From positions 52,496 through 116,495 of the forward strand of contig DVNB01000087.1 of assembly GCA_018714695.1 (NCBI GenBank): DNA of 64,000 nucleotides, given 5' to 3'. A program made the translations under genes and the position numbers. The DNA is from Candidatus Ornithomonoglobus merdipullorum (GTDB lineage: Bacteria; Bacillota; Clostridia; UBA1381). Positions 7,123-16,381 of the stretch are shown here, piece by piece. The number at the start of each line of letters is the position of its first letter. Position 1 is the stretch's first letter. The notes under the pieces are model-generated. The model was not told the origin of the DNA and made no database searches. It saw only the letters and a list, made by a program, of their open reading frames with translations.

Positions 7123-9030
7123 TCAGAGCTCCGCGTCAAATGCGAGCGGAGTCATTGTCCCGAAATCATCCCATACGTACGCCTTTACCGAGGCGATGGT
7201 GCCGTTCTCGGGAACATCAAGCTTGATGCCGAAGGTGCAGTCTGTGTCTGCCGGAACGTCGGCATAGCAATAGTTCAAGCCTACAAGCGCGCCGCTCTCG
7301 TCATATGCTGCAACAGCTATGTAGTCATTTCCATTGCCTTCACCTGTCTTCTTCACGCTGAGCTCGGCAATGAAGCTTCCCGATTCAGGTATAGCGTCAA
7401 GTGTTTCACCGGCGCCGTTTTTAAATGACGCGTTTGTAACTGTGTATTCGGTGACAGGCTCGTCGGTCTTTCTGATAGTGAAGGTTTTGTCTATTTGCTC
7501 CATTGTGTCGGTCCTGTAGGTGTTTATGGTGAGCTCGTCATCCGTGACGTCGATCGTTGAGAATGTGGGAACATCCTCCTGCCATCTTGCAGCGATATAC
7601 GCCTGCGGATGCTCTACGAGATCGTAATATTTACTTCCCGACGCAGAGTTTGCCGTGAGGTAGAGTATACCGTCAGGGTTTTCAACGATCTCTGAATCTG
7701 CCGAGTTCACATAGTCCTTGTCCTCTATCATAGCAAGATAGTTATCATATTTCGCCTGCTGCTCCTCGGTAGGCACAAATTCTATTTCATCGCCGTTCTC
7801 ATCTTCGATAACGCCGTCAGCGAAGGCTTCGTATTCGTCATCGGATATCGAGTTCATATCCCAATCGTACTTTGAGATCTCGGCATTTTTCATGATATAT
7901 GAGCGGCTGTAGGTGTGGTCATGTCCTGTGAGAACAACGTCTATATCGTTTTCCTCGAGGATAGGTGTGAGGCTGTAACGCAGCTCTACTATCTCAGGCT
8001 CGTTCGAATGTTCTCCGGAACCGTAGATGTCTTGATGGAGAGTTACTATTCTCCACTTTGCGTCGGTGTTCTCCTCACATGCCTGCTCTATCAGCTGTTT
8101 ATGCTCTGCAGCGTTGGTATTGTTTGTGTTGAGCATTATAAACAGGGTGTTGCCGTAGGTGAAGTAGTAGTCGCCGCCTGCATAAGTCGAGCCGAGTTCA
8201 CTGCTGTTAGGATTGTTGAAATGATATGTATAATTGGAAGAGAGCGCGTCATGGTTACCGATCGTAGTGGCCACGGGCATCGTCTCAAGAGCCTTTGGTG
8301 AGAGGTAACCGGCATATTCGATCTCGTTATCCGTGTATGTTTCATGAGTCTCGTCCGCGGTATGACTGTCGCGCGACTGTATCTGGTCGCCTGCCGAAAC
8401 CATGAATGCTATATCCGGCTTGAGCTCAAGCGCACTGTTTATGGTATTGTTCCAGTTGAAAGAATCGTTTCTGACAGCGTTGTCTTGGCCCTGCTCCTCA
8501 GTACCGCCTTCTGGTATGTTCTCGTCCGATGATCCTATCTGCGGGTCGCCGAAGAACATAAAGCTGTAGCCTGATGAAGAATCTTTCGGCGTGATCTCGC
8601 GGACTTCCGTCCATGCCCCATCCTTTGTGTAGGAATAGCAGTATGTCTTGCCGGACTCAAGTCCCGTTACTGTTACCTTGTTTGAGTTGTAGTCCGGTAC
8701 AGCCGCTGTCTGTGCAACACTGATCAGAGAATCAGCTGTTTCGCCCGCTTCTTTTTCATAGAACTTGAACTGCGGAACTCCCGCATCGGCTTTTGAGTAC
8801 CATGCAAAGTTGAGTTCTGTTTCATCCTTTCCCGGAGTGAGTGAGATATTCTCCCAGTCCGTTTTTTCTGTGTCCCATTCTTGTACCCATGCATCCCAGG
8901 CGCCGTTCTGAGCGGCTTCCGTTTGGTCCGCCTGAGTCCATCCGTCGTTGTCTGCTGCTGTTACTCCGGTGAATGCGGATGCTGCAAGAATACAGCAAAG
9001 CAAAACGGAAAAGCTTTTTTTACTGTTCAT
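7123..9030 (-). CDS. Exported metallophosphoesterase, purple acid phosphatase type
   Basis: A 635-aa secreted enzyme that should release phosphate from organic phosphates. Signal peptide residues 1-26 (MNSKKSFSVLLCCILAASAF, cleavage near VTAAD). An N-terminal fibronectin-like domain (about 55-150) precedes the dinuclear-metal domain with FFGDPQIG, SAGDQIQ, TIGNHD, LHQD and TGHDHTYSRS, the full set of metal ligands in purple acid phosphatase order. A further beta-rich domain forms the C-terminus (about 510-635). The start at 9030 has AAAGGAG 9 nt upstream, unlike the ATG seven codons earlier. Monocistronic, with its own promoter and terminator. The true substrate is not known. Confidence 0.9.
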   Translation of the reverse strand: MNSKKSFSVLLCCILAASAFTGVTAADNDGWTQADQTEAAQNGAWDAWVQEWDTEKTDWENISLTPGKDETELNFAWYSKADAGVPQFKFYEKEAGETADSLISVAQTAAVPDYNSNKVTVTGLESGKTYCYSYTKDGAWTEVREITPKDSSSGYSFMFFGDPQIGSSDENIPEGGTEEQGQDNAVRNDSFNWNNTINSALELKPDIAFMVSAGDQIQSRDSHTADETHETYTDNEIEYAGYLSPKALETMPVATTIGNHDALSSNYTYHFNNPNSSELGSTYAGGDYYFTYGNTLFIMLNTNNTNAAEHKQLIEQACEENTDAKWRIVTLHQDIYGSGEHSNEPEIVELRYSLTPILEENDIDVVLTGHDHTYSRSYIMKNAEISKYDWDMNSISDDEYEAFADGVIEDENGDEIEFVPTEEQQAKYDNYLAMIEDKDYVNSADSEIVENPDGILYLTANSASGSKYYDLVEHPQAYIAARWQEDVPTFSTIDVTDDELTINTYRTDTMEQIDKTFTIRKTDEPVTEYTVTNASFKNGAGETLDAIPESGSFIAELSVKKTGEGNGNDYIAVAAYDESGALVGLNYCYADVPADTDCTFGIKLDVPENGTIASVKAYVWDDFGTMTPLAFDAEL

Positions 9031-9101
9031 GTTGATATACTCCTTTCGCATAAATGCGTCTTTTATGATCGCACGGTATGAACATGCCGTCCGATAGTAA
9101 C

Positions 9102-9130
9102 ATTTTATTACGTCAAATGATAAAAATCAA
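9102..9130 (-). promoter_or_regulatory. Promoter of the phosphoesterase gene
   Basis: Read leftward: TTGATT (9130-9125) and TAAAAT (9107-9102), 17-nt spacing, about 70 nt before the start codon. No clear Pho-box repeats seen. Confidence 0.6.
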
Positions 9131-9229
9131 TAACGTTTACCAAAACATAAGAAAAAATTTACGAGATTGTGAATAAACGATGAATATGTAAAATGTTTTA
9201 ACGGTTATCTTATTTTTCGGTAAATTATC

Positions 9230-9258
9230 TTGATTTTAGTCCGCAGCGTATGTATAAT
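9230..9258 (+). promoter_or_regulatory. Promoter of the yibE/F gene
   Basis: TTGATT at 9230-9235 and TATAAT at 9253-9258, spaced 17 nt, 43 nt before the start codon. Confidence 0.75.
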
Positions 9259-9301
9259 ATCATGACGGAGAAACAGGGAGATCGAAAGGAGAAATATCAA
9301 A

Positions 9302-10474
9302 ATGGTAAGCAGAGTAAAGGATTATATCAGGAGTGCAGAGACAAAGCGAATAATATTTTCGATAATAATATTGGCGCTGTATTCGGTCGTGCTCTGTTTT
9401 TTTAACAGCAATATAGAAAAAACACCGCTCATAAACAGTGAGGGAAAAACATATGCCAAGGCAGAGGTGGTAGAGATCATAAATGAAAATGCCGCTGAGG
9501 CTGGTGAGAGGGCAGGCTCACAGAAGGTATTGCTTGAGATCAAAAGCGGGCAATATAAAGGCGAGAGGCTTGAGGCATATTCAACTGACGGATACCTTTA
9601 CGGTGCTGACAGTGAGGTGGGTATGACTGTTATGGCGGTAATAAGTGAATCTAACGGAGAAAAAGTCGTTTCGGTAGGCGGCGTTTACAGGGGCGGTGCA
9701 GTTGTCCTAATACTTGTGCTGTTCCTGCTGAGTATATGGATAATTGGCGGAAGAAAAGGACTTCTCGCGGTCATCAGTCTGGTGTTTACACTTGTCACTA
9801 TAGTCGGACTGTTCCTGCCTATGATATACCGGGGCGTTTCGCCGTTCCTTTCAGCCGTGATATCTTGCGTGATAACAACGGCGGTATGTATGCCGCTCAT
9901 AGGGGGCATGTCAAAGAAGACAGCGGCATCAATATTTGCGAGTGTCGCGGGTGTTATCATCGCAGGCATATTGGCATTTTTGTTCGGTAAGCTTACGGAT
10001 GTTTCCGGATATAATGTATCGGAGATAGACGAGCTCATGTTCATAGCCGCAAATACAGATATACAGGTAGGCGAGCTGCTGTTTGCCGGTATACTTATAG
10101 CATCGATGGGCGCTGTGATGGACGTGGCAATGTCGGTGGTAACTGCTGTAGAGGAAATACATATAAAAAATCCGGAGATGAGCGCCAGAGAATTGTTTGT
10201 TTCGGGCATGAAGGTCGGAAACGATACGATGGGAACAATGTCGAATACATTGATACTTGCATTTGTGGGAAGCTCTATAAATACTCTTGTGACTATTTAT
10301 GCGTATGATTATCCCATGATGTATACTATGAATCTTTACTCGACGTGTATAGAGATAATCCGCGGTATATCCGGAAGTATGGGGGTAGTGTTTGCGGTGC
10401 CGATCGCTGCGGCGGCTTCATCATTCCTGTATGGAGCACGGCGGCGCAGCGATATGCAGGCTGAGATAGTGTAA
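9302..10474 (+). CDS. YibE/F family membrane protein
   Basis: A 390-aa integral membrane protein of the YibE/F family, whose function is not established. One N-terminal helix (about residues 18-36) is followed by an extracytoplasmic beta domain (about 45-125) and seven or so membrane helices to residue 380. The conserved membrane core includes GASMGAVMDVAMSV-like sequence (here SMGAVMDVAMSVVTAVEEI) and GNDTMGTMSNTLILAF. Start ATG follows AAAGGAG. A terminator follows directly, so the gene appears to be a single-gene unit. Some Firmicutes split this family into two adjacent genes; here one protein carries all. Confidence 0.9.
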   Translation: MVSRVKDYIRSAETKRIIFSIIILALYSVVLCFFNSNIEKTPLINSEGKTYAKAEVVEIINENAAEAGERAGSQKVLLEIKSGQYKGERLEAYSTDGYLYGADSEVGMTVMAVISESNGEKVVSVGGVYRGGAVVLILVLFLLSIWIIGGRKGLLAVISLVFTLVTIVGLFLPMIYRGVSPFLSAVISCVITTAVCMPLIGGMSKKTAASIFASVAGVIIAGILAFLFGKLTDVSGYNVSEIDELMFIAANTDIQVGELLFAGILIASMGAVMDVAMSVVTAVEEIHIKNPEMSARELFVSGMKVGNDTMGTMSNTLILAFVGSSINTLVTIYAYDYPMMYTMNLYSTCIEIIRGISGSMGVVFAVPIAAAASSFLYGARRRSDMQAEIV

Positions 10475-10483
10475 AATATATTG

Positions 10484-10511
10484 AGGCGCCTTTGAGGGCG
10501 CCGATTTTTTT
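10484..10511 (+). terminator. Terminator after the yibE/F gene
   Basis: GGCGCC repeated as an inverted pair around a short loop, followed by GATTTTTTT. Confidence 0.75.
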
Positions 10512-10543
10512 GTTGTACGCATATAAAAAATTGCTGATACCTC

Positions 10544-10572
10544 TTGAAAATGTGACTAAAATATAGTACAAT
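10544..10572 (+). promoter_or_regulatory. Promoter of the glycosyltransferase gene
   Basis: TTGAAA at 10544-10549 and TACAAT at 10567-10572, spacing 17 nt, 64 nt upstream of the start codon. Confidence 0.7.
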
Positions 10573-10636
10573 AGAACTGATATACTGTTCGCAGTGCTGT
10601 GTGCGGACGGGAGATAAAGATTTAAGAGGTGACTTT

Positions 10637-13600
10637 ATGACAGCAATTGTTTCAATCATGGTACTTACCGCCGTGTTCGGAGGCGCGGTATGGGCACTGT
10701 ACCTGAAAGAAAGTGTCGGCGCGCTGAAAAAGAGCGAGAATAATGCCATGTATATAATAGCCGTACTGGTGGCGGGCATTATTGCGAATGTTATCGGCGC
10801 GGTGTGTTATTACGGACATGAGACGGATATGGCATGTTGGCAGGGATGGTCTCGTGATCTGTTTGAAAACGGGCTCGGAGCGTTCTATACCTCCGAGGGC
10901 TTTCATGATTATCCTCCGGGATATGTTTATATTTTGTATCTGCTGGGAGCGGTACGGGATCTGTTCGGACTGGAAGGGACGGTCTTGCAGCTGCTTTTGA
11001 AGCTTCCAACGATCATAGCAAATCTGGTTACGGGCTATTTTGTATATAAGATAGCTTCGAAGAAATTCAGTGACGAGATCTCAGCGGTCTTTGCGGCGCT
11101 TGTAGTGCTCAATCCCGCGTATATACTTGTAGGTCCGATCTGGGGACAGGTGGACAGTATACTTGCTCTGTTCTGTTTTCTTGCTGTGTATTACACGGCA
11201 GAGAAGAAGTACACGCGCTCATATTTCCTGTTTGCGATCGCTGTGCTGATAAAGCCGCAGGCGCTGTTCTTCACACCTGTGCTGATTTACGGCATAATTG
11301 ATTTTGTGCGGTCGGATGATTATACAAAGGAGAAGCTGGTTAAAATACTCCTGAGCGGCGTCGGAGCTGTTGCATTTATGTTCGTGACATTCATGCCGTT
11401 CGGAAGCAATCCTATAGAAGGGATAAGTGTGATATTGAGCCAATATACGGAAACACTTGCGTCGTATCCGTATATGACTGTGAATGCGTTCAATATTTAC
11501 GGCGCAATAGGCAAGAACTGGGCAGGGCTCACCACTGGTTCAAGCATAATCGGCTATGGTGTGATACTGCTTATTGTAGCATATTCGGCATATGTGTTCT
11601 TCAAGAGCAAGAGCCCGGCTAAGTATTATCTTTCGTCATTCATCCTTGTGTTCGGAATGTTCATGCTCGCTGTCAAGATGCATGAGAGATATGCTTTCCC
11701 GGGGATAATATTCCTGCTAATGGCGCTTATAACTGTGCCCAATACAAGAAATTATCTGATGTGCGGTCTTTTCTCGCTGTCACAGTTTTTCAATACGTCA
11801 TGGATACTGTTTATCTATCAGCAGGATATAAACACGTATTTCAGAAGCCCTGTTGTTACGGTAGCTTCAATAATAAATATAATACTCTCGGTGATGTTTG
11901 TATACGTCATCCAGAAGGACTGCGTACATTATACGGAAAAGACCGCGGGCGTTCAGCAAAGGGCGGCGCATACAAAGAAGCAGCAGCCTGTCAGAAAGTC
12001 TGCGGCAAATACGGGATTCGCATTCAGAGTAAGCGAAAAATTTGCGCCGATAACACGCTTTGACATTATCGCTATAGCGGTCATAGGTGTGGTATATGCA
12101 GTGATCGCTCTATATAATCTCGGCAACATGTATGCGCCGGAGACATATACGGCTATCTCGGATGGAGCAGTAACGGTCGATCTCGGCAGTGAGAAGGATA
12201 TAGCAAAGACAGAATTCTACCTCGGACCGCGTCAGCTCCAAGAGGACCGCAACCTTGTATTCACGTTTTATGACGAAAATATGAATGAGGTAATGAGCGA
12301 CAATAACACGTCGGGATCTGTTTTCTGCTGGACTATCCGCGATACTGAGGCAAAAGCGAGGTATGTGCGCGTATCGACGGATATGGATACATCAGATACC
12401 GAGTTTTTATGGCTTAACGAGGTATGTTTCTTAAACGAAGACGGAGAGCAGATAGAACCGATAAACGCCGGTGAAGACGGAGTAAAGAATCTCTTTGACG
12501 AGCAATGGATGATGGCGGAAGGCAAATCGTTCATGGCGGGAACATATTTTGATGAGATCTATCATGCGAGAACGGCATATGAGTTCATTCATCATCTTTC
12601 CGTATACGAATGGACACATCCGCCGCTCGGTAAGGTGTTCATAGGCTTGGGAATACTTATATTCGGTATGGTGCCGTTCGGATGGAGGATCGTCGGGACC
12701 GTATTCGGAATATTCATGATCCCGATAATATACATTTTTGCAAAGCGCATGCTCAAGAAGTCATGGCTGGCGCTGGCGGTATGCCTGCTGTTCACGTTCG
12801 ACTTCATGCATTTTGCGCAGACGAGAATAGCAACGATAGACGTATACGTCACATTCTTTATAATGCTGATGTATTACTTTATGTATAAGTATTATAAGCT
12901 GAGTTTCTATGACACTCCGCTTAAGAAAACGCTGATACCGCTCGGATTGTCGGGAATTTTCTTCGGCTTTGCCGTTGCGAGCAAATGGACGGGACTGTAT
13001 GCCGGCGCGGGACTTGCGCTCATATTCTTCTATACGCTCTATGAGCGGTATTCCGAATACCGTCACGCTATGCGGAGTCCGAAGGGCAAAACGGGAGATT
13101 TCGAGCACAGTAAGGTCATCGCATCGTTTAAGCAGAATACGATCATAACACTGCTGTTCTGTGTCGGATTCTTTATCGTGATACCGATAATAATATATAC
13201 GCTTTCGTATATACCGTATCTCAATACGCCGAGCGGACACGGTCTCAGCACTATAATCGACAATGCGGAGTCAATGCTCACCTATCACAGCAAAACGGTG
13301 GCAGATTCGACGCATCCGTATTCGTCGCACTGGTTCGAGTGGCCGATAATGTACAGACCGATCTGGTACTTCTCGAACGACCTCGGCGACGGTATAAAGC
13401 AGGGAATAAGCTCGTTCGGAAACCCGGCGGTATGGTGGCTGGGCATAGGCGCATTCGCGTATATGACTGCGCTCGCAATAATAATACCGCTTAAAAAGAG
13501 GGCGTATTTCGGTCTGAACAAATATGCGATCGGCGGCGTGTACGCGCTGATATTTGCGCTTTGCTGTGCAATGGCATATTCGGCAGGCAGCGGAAACGAA

Positions 13601-14074
13601 AAGCTTGAGCGTCTGTTCCCGTGCATAGTGCTATATTCTGCCGTGATGGTGGGAGTGTTCATGCTTGCGCTTACGTATGATCATAAGATAAAGCAGGTAT
13701 CGAACAGAGTACCGCTGTTTCTGGTGATAGGCTATCTTGCGGAGCTCATGCCGTGGATGGCGGTAGTCAGAACAACGTATATATACCACTACTTCCCGTG
13801 TGTGCCGTTTGTGGTGCTGATGCTCGGTTATTCGATAAAGACGTTCTATGATAACTGCAAGAGCGGCGCGCCTGTGACCATATCATTGTTCAAACGGAGA
13901 TGGACACTTGCGGAAGGCAGGAACAAGTGCACAGTGATCGTTTTGACGTTTGTTTACGTTGCGGCAGCGCTTGTATTGTTTGCGATGTTTTATCCGGTGC
14001 TGAGCGGTGCGCCGTGTAATTATGATTATGCGGTGGATTGGCTCAAGTGGTTCGATTCGTGGGTACTGCTGTGA
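10637..14074 (+). CDS. Double GT-C glycosyltransferase with protein-mannosyltransferase (PMT) domain
   Basis: A very large (1145 aa) polytopic membrane protein that should transfer sugars from a lipid-phosphate donor outside the membrane. The N-terminal module (about 1-430) is a GT-C fold with the acidic motif HETDMACWQGW and many helices. Then come a cytosolic-looking basic linker (about 430-465), one helix (about 480-500), and a soluble beta-rich insert (about 505-610) resembling an F5/8 type C (discoidin-like) sandwich: VTVDLGSEKDIAKTEFYLG, RYVRVSTDMD, LWLNEVCFLNEDG. The C-terminal module (about 625-1140) is a PMT-family enzyme with the catalytic GTYFDEIYHARTAYEF and EWTHPPLGK. Start at 10637 has AGAGGTG 6 nt before it. 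Its stop overlaps an ATG upstream of the fumarase gene. PMT assignment is firm; acceptor and sugar are unknown. Confidence 0.88.
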   Translation: MTAIVSIMVLTAVFGGAVWALYLKESVGALKKSENNAMYIIAVLVAGIIANVIGAVCYYGHETDMACWQGWSRDLFENGLGAFYTSEGFHDYPPGYVYILYLLGAVRDLFGLEGTVLQLLLKLPTIIANLVTGYFVYKIASKKFSDEISAVFAALVVLNPAYILVGPIWGQVDSILALFCFLAVYYTAEKKYTRSYFLFAIAVLIKPQALFFTPVLIYGIIDFVRSDDYTKEKLVKILLSGVGAVAFMFVTFMPFGSNPIEGISVILSQYTETLASYPYMTVNAFNIYGAIGKNWAGLTTGSSIIGYGVILLIVAYSAYVFFKSKSPAKYYLSSFILVFGMFMLAVKMHERYAFPGIIFLLMALITVPNTRNYLMCGLFSLSQFFNTSWILFIYQQDINTYFRSPVVTVASIINIILSVMFVYVIQKDCVHYTEKTAGVQQRAAHTKKQQPVRKSAANTGFAFRVSEKFAPITRFDIIAIAVIGVVYAVIALYNLGNMYAPETYTAISDGAVTVDLGSEKDIAKTEFYLGPRQLQEDRNLVFTFYDENMNEVMSDNNTSGSVFCWTIRDTEAKARYVRVSTDMDTSDTEFLWLNEVCFLNEDGEQIEPINAGEDGVKNLFDEQWMMAEGKSFMAGTYFDEIYHARTAYEFIHHLSVYEWTHPPLGKVFIGLGILIFGMVPFGWRIVGTVFGIFMIPIIYIFAKRMLKKSWLALAVCLLFTFDFMHFAQTRIATIDVYVTFFIMLMYYFMYKYYKLSFYDTPLKKTLIPLGLSGIFFGFAVASKWTGLYAGAGLALIFFYTLYERYSEYRHAMRSPKGKTGDFEHSKVIASFKQNTIITLLFCVGFFIVIPIIIYTLSYIPYLNTPSGHGLSTIIDNAESMLTYHSKTVADSTHPYSSHWFEWPIMYRPIWYFSNDLGDGIKQGISSFGNPAVWWLGIGAFAYMTALAIIIPLKKRAYFGLNKYAIGGVYALIFALCCAMAYSAGSGNEKLERLFPCIVLYSAVMVGVFMLALTYDHKIKQVSNRVPLFLVIGYLAELMPWMAVVRTTYIYHYFPCVPFVVLMLGYSIKTFYDNCKSGAPVTISLFKRRWTLAEGRNKCTVIVLTFVYVAAALVLFAMFYPVLSGAPCNYDYAVDWLKWFDSWVLL

Positions 14075-14091
14075 TGAAAGGCGGTAATGTG

Positions 14092-14934
14092 ATGAGGATA
14101 GTAAACAGCGAAGAGATAACGCGTGCCGTAAAGGAGATGTGTATAAGCGCGAACTGTCATTTAAACGGCGATATACGCTGCGCGCTTGAAAAGAGCGTTG
14201 AGACAGAGGCTTCTGAGGTGAGCCGAGGAGTCCTTAAAAACATTTTGATCAATGCGGATATAGCCGACCGCAAGGAGGTGCCGATCTGTCAGGATACGGG
14301 TATGGCTGTGTTCTTCATAGAAGTCGGCAATGAGGTTTTCGTTGAGGGCGATACCATAACCGATGCGGTAAACAAGGGCGTATCGGAGGGGTATACCGAA
14401 GGATATCTCAGAAAATCGGTAGTGAGAGATCCGCTTAACAGGGTGAACACCAAGGACAACACGCCTGCTGTTATCTATTATGATCATGTCAAGGGTGACA
14501 GGATAAAGATAACGTTTGCGCCGAAGGGCTTCGGCAGCGAGAACAAGGGCGGGCTGAAGATGCTCAATCCGTCCGACGGCGAAAAGGGAGTAATAGATTT
14601 CGTCATTGAGACGGTGAGAAAGGCGGGACCGAACCCGTGCCCGCCGATGGTCATCGGAGTCGGGATAGGCGGAACGATGGACAAGGCGGCAGTGCTCGCA
14701 AAGAAGGCGCTCACGCGCGATATAAATAAAAGGAACGAAAACGAATATTACGCTGGTCTTGAGGAACTGCTGCTAGAGAAGATAAATCTTCTCGGCATAG
14801 GCCCTCAGGGGATGGGCGGAACGACCACGGCTCTGGCGGTGAATATCGAGACGTTCCCTACACACATAGCAGGGCTGCCGGTTGCGGTGAACATAAATTG
14901 TCATGTGACACGGCACGCCGTGCGTGAGATATGA
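14092..14934 (+). CDS. Class I fumarate hydratase, alpha subunit
   Basis: A 280-aa subunit of the oxygen-sensitive [4Fe-4S] fumarase/tartrate dehydratase family, which interconverts fumarate and malate. Cysteine ligands are expected at PICQDTGM, GPNPCPPM and the C-terminal NINCHVTRHA; all three are present. VGIGGTMDKAA and LGIGPQGMGGTTTALAV are family hallmarks. The start at 14092 has AAAGGCGG 7 nt before it; an ATG at 14074 overlaps the previous stop and is an alternative. The beta subunit usually follows directly; here a terminator and nhaC follow. Tartrate dehydratase alpha is an alternative identity. Confidence 0.88.
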   Translation: MRIVNSEEITRAVKEMCISANCHLNGDIRCALEKSVETEASEVSRGVLKNILINADIADRKEVPICQDTGMAVFFIEVGNEVFVEGDTITDAVNKGVSEGYTEGYLRKSVVRDPLNRVNTKDNTPAVIYYDHVKGDRIKITFAPKGFGSENKGGLKMLNPSDGEKGVIDFVIETVRKAGPNPCPPMVIGVGIGGTMDKAAVLAKKALTRDINKRNENEYYAGLEELLLEKINLLGIGPQGMGGTTTALAVNIETFPTHIAGLPVAVNINCHVTRHAVREI

Positions 14935-14941
14935 GATCCAG

Positions 14942-14965
14942 AAGGCGGACGGAAGTCTGCCTTTT
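14942..14965 (+). terminator. Short terminator after the fumarase gene
   Basis: AAGGCGGAC pairs with GTCTGCCTT (one G-U pair) around GGAA, followed by TT then GC. Modest T-run, so read-through into nhaC is possible. Confidence 0.55.
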
Positions 14966-14985
14966 GCTATATAACGGAGGGTTTG

Positions 14986-16287
14986 ATGAAGGATAATACA
15001 AATAACGGAAACGTATGGGCGCTTATGCCGATAGCGCTGTTTATAGTGGTTTATGTGGGCAGCGGCATTGCACTTGGGGATTTCTACTCGATGCCCATGG
15101 CGCTGGCTCTGCTTATAGCTTTGTTTGCGGCATTGGCTCAGAACAGGCGAGAGGGCTTCGAAAAAAAGCTTGCCGCGGCTGCCGTAGGAGCGGGAGATGC
15201 CAACATAATTACAATGTGTATAATCTATCTGCTCGCAGGCGCATTTTCGGGAGTTGCTGAGGCGGCGGGCGGTGTTTCGAGTACTGTAAATCTTGCGCTG
15301 TCTTTTATCCCGCCGAATTTTGCGGTCACAGGACTTTTTATAATGGGATGCTTTATTTCTATGGCGATGGGCACATCTGTTGGCACCGTCGTCGCGCTCA
15401 CTCCGATCGCGGCGGAAATAAGTCACAGGACCGGGATATCCATGCCGCTCATCGTCGGAGCAGTGGTCTGCGGTGCAATGTTCGGCGATAATCTTTCGTT
15501 TATATCCGATACAACGATCGCCGCGGTGAGGACGCAGGGATGTAAAATGCGCGATAAGTTCAAAGCGAATTTTCTGATAGTTCTGCCTGCCGCCGTGCTT
15601 ACCGCAGTGATATTCAGCTTTGCCGCTGGCGGAGCCGAGTATGTGCCGGAGGAAGAGCTTGAGTATAACGTGATACAAGTTATACCGTATCTCGCGGTGC
15701 TCATTGGCGCATTGTGCGGGGTGAACGTGTTCGCGCTTCTGACGGGCGGCATAGTCGTTTCGGCGGCAGCAGGCATTATCACGGGAAGTCTTTCTTGGAC
15801 GGATATACTGCCGCAGATCGGCAGCGGTATGGCGGACATGTATGAGATCGCGTTGATCGCGATAATCGCATCTTGCATAAGCGCAGTCATAAAGCATAAC
15901 GGCGGATTTGAATGGGTCCTTTCATTTGTGCATCGGCGTATGTCCGGCAGACGCGCGTCGCAGTTCGGCATCGCGCTGCTCGTGAGTCTTTTGGATGTAG
16001 CCTCGGCGAACAACACGATAGCGATAGTGCTCGCAGGACCTATGGCAAAACAGATCTCGGAGCGAAACGGGATAAGACCGGAGCGCAGCGCGTCATTGCT
16101 TGACATATTCGGCTCTGTGGTGCAGGGAATACTGCCCTACGGAGCGCAGCTCCTGACCGCGGCGCAGATCGCAGGGATAGCGTCTGTGGCAATAGTGCCG
16201 TGGATGTTTTATCCGTACCTAATGGCGGTCAGTGCGGTGCTGTTTATAGTGTTCTCGAAAGGAGGTAAAATATCACATGGGGCTTGA
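14986..16287 (+). CDS. nhaC: Na+/H+ antiporter, NhaC family
   Basis: A 433-aa transporter with about eleven to twelve membrane helices. Family features include MGTSVGTVVALTPIAAEIS, GAMFGDNLSFISDTTIAAV (the conserved polar ND/SD segments) and LLDVASANNTIAIVLAGP. It would exchange protons for sodium, or in some NhaC relatives for an organic acid pair such as malate/lactate. It follows the class I fumarase alpha gene by 51 nt, so a malate or fumarate link is possible but not shown. Start ATG at 14986 follows GGAGG; a TTG just before is less likely. Its stop codon lies inside the terminator hairpin. Confidence 0.88.
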   Translation: MKDNTNNGNVWALMPIALFIVVYVGSGIALGDFYSMPMALALLIALFAALAQNRREGFEKKLAAAAVGAGDANIITMCIIYLLAGAFSGVAEAAGGVSSTVNLALSFIPPNFAVTGLFIMGCFISMAMGTSVGTVVALTPIAAEISHRTGISMPLIVGAVVCGAMFGDNLSFISDTTIAAVRTQGCKMRDKFKANFLIVLPAAVLTAVIFSFAAGGAEYVPEEELEYNVIQVIPYLAVLIGALCGVNVFALLTGGIVVSAAAGIITGSLSWTDILPQIGSGMADMYEIALIAIIASCISAVIKHNGGFEWVLSFVHRRMSGRRASQFGIALLVSLLDVASANNTIAIVLAGPMAKQISERNGIRPERSASLLDIFGSVVQGILPYGAQLLTAAQIAGIASVAIVPWMFYPYLMAVSAVLFIVFSKGGKISHGA

Positions 16288-16308
16288 GTGCTCCGGTGAT
16301 ATTTTTTT
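16267..16308 (+). terminator. Terminator overlapping the end of nhaC
   Basis: AAATATCAC (16268-16276) and GTGATATTT (16296-16304) with extra inner pairing, followed by a T-run. The last seven codons of nhaC form the left arm and loop. Confidence 0.85.
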
Positions 16309-16310
16309 GT

Positions 16311-16347
16311 ACATATAGTTGACAAAGTCAACTATATGTTGTATAAT
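16311..16347 (+). promoter_or_regulatory. marR promoter with perfect palindromic operator
   Basis: TTGACA (16319-16324) and TATAAT (16342-16347) with 17-nt spacing. A perfect inverted repeat with 13-nt arms (ACATATAGTTGAC at 16311-16323; its complement at 16327-16339) and a 3-nt spacer covers the -35 box and most of the spacer. Position and symmetry fit autorepression by the MarR protein encoded next. Confidence 0.92.
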
Positions 16348-16381
16348 GTTATTAACAGCAAAAAAGAAAGGAACTCCGCTT

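Noticed and set aside
14773-15897. Long leftward open frame (374 codons) opposite the fumarase and nhaC genes
   Set aside because: It has no ribosome binding site, is full of Arg/His/Cys/Tyr like an antisense shadow, and both genes on the other strand have clear family motifs.
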